A stretch of DNA of 60,523 bases, taken from a virus. The translations under genes were made by a program, and so were the position numbers. Position 1 is the stretch's first letter; every line of letters starts with the position of its first letter. The notes under the pieces were generated by a model. The model saw only the letters and a program-made list of their open reading frames with translations, was not told the origin of the DNA and made no database searches. The stretch lies in IMG/VR virus record IMGVR_UViG_3300020171_000030, positions 1-60,523 of that record. One strand, written 5' to 3'. Below, piece by piece: positions 57,558-60,523 of the stretch.

Positions 57558-58736
57558 ATGCCAAAACCTACCAGATATAAATATAGCGTTGCCAATAAAA
57601 GAAGGGCATCGTTAAGTAAATCAATCAATTATTCTCTTACAGAGAATGATATATTACGAAGTGGATATTTATTCGTTACTCTTACCGCAGCCTGCACTTT
57701 AACCCTTCCTGTTGCAAGCACTAATTTAAGAGGCGTAAGTATTTATGTAACTACATCTGACCAGGGTAATGCCTATGTTGCAGCTGGTTTTGGTGGTGGT
57801 GGTGGTAGTTACGATACAGCGCAGATAGGAAGATATGAGACTGCAGAGTTCTGGTGTGATGGCAGTTATTGGTATGCTTTAGATGTAACTGTTACCGGAA
57901 CTGGATCTAGTTCATCTAGTTCTTCCAGTTCTTCAAGCAGTTCAAGCAGTTCTTCCAGTTCAAGCTCAAGCAGTTCATTGAGTTCGAGTAGTTCATCAAG
58001 TTCGAGCAGTTCATTGAGTTCAAGCAGTTCATCTTCAAGCAGTTCATCTTCAAGCAGTTCATCTTCAAGCAGTTCAGAAAGTTCTTCTAGTTCGAGCTCA
58101 AGCAGTTCAAGCAGTTCATCAAGCAGTTCAGAAAGTTCTTCTAGTTCATCTTCAAGCAGTTCAAGCAGCTCAGAAAGTTCAAGCAGCTCAAGCAGCTCAA
58201 GCAGCTCATTGAGTTCAAGTTCTTCCAGTTCTTCAAGCAGTTCATTGAGTTCAAGTTCTTCAAGTAGTTCATCTAGCAGTTCTATAACAACTGGTTGGCT
58301 TGGGATAGATAACACTTGGTTATCTTCTGACTGTGGAGATGATGGCGGTTCTACAACTATTGAGAATGGCTTAGCTGGGACGAATGTTTGGAAACATACT
58401 GCTAATGAGACACATCAGTTCATTCTTGATTTAAAGAGTATACTTAATGTGCAGCAAGTTCGAGGCCGTTCAGGCGGTGATTTAAGCTGTGACCCGATAA
58501 ATGTTAATATTTATGTCAGCGAAGATGGAATTACTTGGGGGACAGCAGTAGCCGCTAATATCGCAACTTGGCAAGATGTTACCACTTGGCAAGAAGTCGC
58601 TTGTACAGCTAAGAATGGCAGATATGTCAAAGTAGAGATCACTACTACTGAAAGCGCAGTTAAAACGCTTGAGTTCGGCGGACCTGCAGGTGCGTTCTTT
58701 AAGATCTTCGATGTTTACGCCGTAAATGCAGTTTAG
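57558..58736 (+). CDS. Decoration-type protein, copy 2, with polyserine linker and F5/8C-like domain
   Basis: 392 aa. Residues 1-112 are a paralogue of the previous protein (YKYSVANKRRASLSKSINYS, FGGGGGSYDTAQIGRYETAE). About 130 residues of Ser with Leu and Glu follow. The C-terminal 150 residues (WLGIDNTWLSSDCGDDGGST, NVYVSEDGITWG-like core, ARNGRYVKVE-like end seen as NGRYVKVEIT) resemble discoidin/F5-8C domains that bind sugars. A flexible head fibre that docks on glycans is a good model. Confidence 0.7.
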   Translation: MPKPTRYKYSVANKRRASLSKSINYSLTENDILRSGYLFVTLTAACTLTLPVASTNLRGVSIYVTTSDQGNAYVAAGFGGGGGSYDTAQIGRYETAEFWCDGSYWYALDVTVTGTGSSSSSSSSSSSSSSSSSSSSSSSSLSSSSSSSSSSSLSSSSSSSSSSSSSSSSSSSSESSSSSSSSSSSSSSSSSESSSSSSSSSSSSSESSSSSSSSSSSLSSSSSSSSSSSLSSSSSSSSSSSSITTGWLGIDNTWLSSDCGDDGGSTTIENGLAGTNVWKHTANETHQFILDLKSILNVQQVRGRSGGDLSCDPINVNIYVSEDGITWGTAVAANIATWQDVTTWQEVACTAKNGRYVKVEITTTESAVKTLEFGGPAGAFFKIFDVYAVNAV

Positions 58737-58793
58737 TTAAAATAAATTAGGGGGGAGAGAAATCTCCCTCCTAATAAATATAGGAGATAATAA

Positions 58794-59024
58794 ATGGCAT
58801 ACCCTGCTTATAAATGTCCATTTAAAAGTAGTACTACAGCTGGACTAACTTGTGAAAATGTCGCTTGCGGTGCGTTTAATGTAATAGAAAACGATTGCAA
58901 TCCAATTATGATATGGCGCAAGCAATTTCAACTATCAGGAAAAGTAGTCCCTAATACGAATACTTATTCCAGTTCGTCCAGTTCTAGTTCATCTTCTAGT
59001 TCCAGTTCATCTACTACTGCATAA
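58794..59024 (+). CDS. Small Cys protein with polyserine tail
   Basis: 76 aa: MAYPAYKCPFKSSTTAGLTC, Cys in pairs (LTCENVACGAF, DCNPIMIW), then about 15 Ser and TTA. The Cys may bind metal or cross-link. It is the fifth virion-region protein with a serine tract. Confidence 0.6.
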   Translation: MAYPAYKCPFKSSTTAGLTCENVACGAFNVIENDCNPIMIWRKQFQLSGKVVPNTNTYSSSSSSSSSSSSSSSTTA

Positions 59025-59043
59025 TTTTAGAGGAGATAGGATA

Positions 59044-59331
59044 ATGCCAGATGAATCTGTGACTAGAGAAGAATGTTTAACATCAATGCAAAGAATACAT
59101 CAAAGAGTTGATGAAATTAGTAATTGTTCCATAGAAGTTAAGACCTCTGCCAAGAATATAGAAAAAAGTGTTTGTGAGATGCATAAAATTATGTATGGTA
59201 GTGAAAGTTCTGATGGGATTGTAACTAAAGTTTCAAATTTAGCGCAGAAGGTAGCGGGTCTTTTTTGGTTTGGCGGAGTGGTAATAGTGGCTCTGGTAAG
59301 TGCTTTAGTAGGGATATTTATAAAAAAATAA
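59044..59331 (+). CDS. XhlA-like membrane protein with coiled coil
   Basis: 95 aa. SMQRIHQRVDEISNCSIEVK begins a coiled coil; residues 70-92 (GLFWFGGVVIVALVSALVGI) form a C-terminal transmembrane helix followed by FIKK. The layout equals that of XhlA-type hemolysin or holin-accessory proteins, though here it lies among head genes. Confidence 0.6.
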   Translation: MPDESVTREECLTSMQRIHQRVDEISNCSIEVKTSAKNIEKSVCEMHKIMYGSESSDGIVTKVSNLAQKVAGLFWFGGVVIVALVSALVGIFIKK

Positions 59332-59332
59332 T

Positions 59333-60061
59333 ATGGATTACACCCGGGAAGATTATCTAGCACGCCTCGAGACGGTTTTACAGGACGACGCGGAAAAACT
59401 GCAACCTGATGATAAATACCGTATTCTATCCCGGGCTGTATTAATTTTCTCTAAAGACAGGCCACATACAAAAATTCATGAACTGACTGGCGATGGCACG
59501 AGTTATGATTTTGCGTTACCGACTGACTGGGTAGATAACTTTTCTTATATTAAAGGAGAAATAGAATATCCGGCAGATGATTATCAAAGCCCGAATTATA
59601 TTGAATCGATAGATTGGAAGTTTTTCAAGAAATTAACAGGGACTCCTGCAGTTACGACCACTTATCTGCGTTTCCTTACTTTTATCCCTGTAAATGCTAA
59701 AACAGCAAGATTTGAGTATGCCTTACCGCATACATTAGATGAAACAACTTGTACCATTGATAATAATGATATAGAGGCAGTAGTAACATTAGCTGCCAGT
59801 CTTTGTTTCTGGGCTCTTGCGGCAAAGTTTGCACAAAGCACGGATTCTACTCTTGAGGCGGATGTTATTGACTATCAGCGGAAATCAGATTTATATACCA
59901 ATTTAGCTAAGGAACAACTGGCTATATATAATTCGCTGATGGGCTTAGGGGCAGAAGCTAAAGGCGGCGCGGCTGCTTCAGCCGGGGTCGCTATTAAGGA
60001 CCTTGATATAATATATCAATGGTCTGAAGATATGCTGACACATCCACTCAGGTATCGATAA
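59333..60061 (+). CDS. Head-tail connector (adaptor) protein
   Basis: 242 aa. Helical start (REDYLARLETVLQDDAEKLQ), beta insert (DFALPTDWVDNFSYIKGEIE) and a second helical part (EAVVTLAASLCFWALAAKFA, YQRKSDLYTNLAKEQLAIY) are typical of gp6/adaptor-like proteins following the capsid gene. It would attach to the portal. Confidence 0.6.
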   Translation: MDYTREDYLARLETVLQDDAEKLQPDDKYRILSRAVLIFSKDRPHTKIHELTGDGTSYDFALPTDWVDNFSYIKGEIEYPADDYQSPNYIESIDWKFFKKLTGTPAVTTTYLRFLTFIPVNAKTARFEYALPHTLDETTCTIDNNDIEAVVTLAASLCFWALAAKFAQSTDSTLEADVIDYQRKSDLYTNLAKEQLAIYNSLMGLGAEAKGGAAASAGVAIKDLDIIYQWSEDMLTHPLRYR

Positions 60062-60195
60062 TATACCCCAGAACAAAGATTTAAACGAGAAGGCGGAGAT
60101 AGAAACGACCCTTATATATAATATATATATAAGAAATATGTAATATCTTATATATTTATAATATATATATCCTTCCTATCTCTCCTAAAAATGTA
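60062..60195. other. AT-rich gap with alternating TA palindromes
   Basis: Tracts of TATATA at 60113-60131 and 60150-60171 pair with each other, and GGAGATAG upstream nearly matches CTATCTC downstream, so the whole gap can form one long stem. It may be an RNA processing site; no gene or promoter is clear. Confidence 0.4.
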
Positions 60196-60523
60196 ATGTC
60201 ATTAAGTCTAATCCGCGCTCAAATCAAAACTAAATTAGAAGCTATCTCTGGTGTAGAGAAAGTTTACGATTTTAAACGATTTTGCAACGCTTGGGCTACC
60301 TATAAGGATTTATTTATAAAGGATTCAAAGGTAAACACTTGGGAGATTGAAAGAAAGTCTTTCTCGCGGACTGGTAGAGGCGGTTCAGGTAATGTGGAAG
60401 ATACAACTCATGAATTCATTATTCGCGGGTTTTACTCTTTTTATGATATTCTGGCGACAGAAAAAACATTTCAAGACTTAGTGGAAACAATCTGCGCTGA
60501 TTTTATAGATGACCCTACACTTG
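60196..60523 (+). CDS. Head-tail or tail completion protein (partial, runs off the window)
   Basis: 109 codons without stop to the right edge. Starts MSLSLIRAQIKTKLEAISGV, then EKVYDFKRFCNAWATYKDLF and WEIERKSFSRTGRGG, ending FQDLVETICADFIDDPTL. Length and pattern fit phage neck or tail-terminator proteins. No SD is obvious, so the start is uncertain. Confidence 0.6.
   Translation, partial: MSLSLIRAQIKTKLEAISGVEKVYDFKRFCNAWATYKDLFIKDSKVNTWEIERKSFSRTGRGGSGNVEDTTHEFIIRGFYSFYDILATEKTFQDLVETICADFIDDPTL

Overview
The window is most of the genome of an uncultivated tailed bacteriophage with a siphovirus-type long tail. The sequence is AT-rich, almost every gene has a strong AGGAGG-type ribosome binding site, stop/start overlaps (ATGA, GTGA) are common, and promoters of the TTGACA/TATACT kind are visible, so the host is a bacterium; nothing in the window fixes which one. 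The right edge breaks inside a head-tail or tail gene and the left edge inside the tape measure gene, so the few kilobases carrying the tail terminator, tail tube and most of the tape measure are probably the missing part of a circularly permuted or fragmented genome. I see no integrase, recognisable repressor or DNA polymerase.

Layout. (1) 1-8.3 kb, plus strand: tape measure end, then the conserved tail-tip series DUF2460, BR0599/DUF2163, NlpC/P60 and J-like hub protein (the order also known from gene transfer agents), small tail proteins, and a possible lysis group (lipoprotein, holin-like and membrane proteins), closed by a terminator at 8.28-8.32 kb that can serve both strands. (2) 8.4-33 kb, minus strand: a long early/replication region of about 75 mostly very small genes, including a radical SAM protein, a TOTE-type primase-helicase, an adenine methyltransferase, a VRR-NUC-like nuclease, an SNF2 helicase, RNase H, a ParB-like protein, a ribbon-helix-helix protein, one tRNA-like gene, a secreted 3D-domain protein and many mini zinc ribbons. 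(3) 32.9-34.1 kb: a probable replication origin at the divergence point, with six or more DnaA-box-like sites, an AT-rich stretch and a self-contained transcription unit flanked by 20-bp inverted repeats. (4) 34.3-44.7 kb, plus strand: HNH endonuclease, GroES, then an unusual cluster of glycosyltransferases and SAM methyltransferases with an antisense HNH gene. (5) 44.8-60.5 kb, plus strand: virion surface proteins with very long polyserine tracts, terminase small and large subunits, portal, a D12 adenine methylase, a fused protease-scaffold-capsid polyprotein, decoration proteins and head-tail connectors.

How it fits together. Transcription diverges from the origin near 34 kb and converges at 8.3 kb. 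Replication probably starts with host DnaA and uses the phage primase-helicase, SNF2 helicase and RNase H with a host polymerase. The most distinctive feature is the combination of polyserine tracts in at least five virion proteins (tail tip, portal, decoration and two surface proteins) with a 9-kb sugar-transfer and methyl-transfer cluster. I propose as an inference that the phage modifies its own serine-rich surface with O-linked, possibly methylated, sugars. Other points worth a look are a 150-nt multibranched RNA fold at 16.75-16.90 kb, a cassette region at 14.6-16.5 kb with repeated gene junctions, a repeated AACGGTT motif in front of operons, and a tRNA with an irregular anticodon arm.
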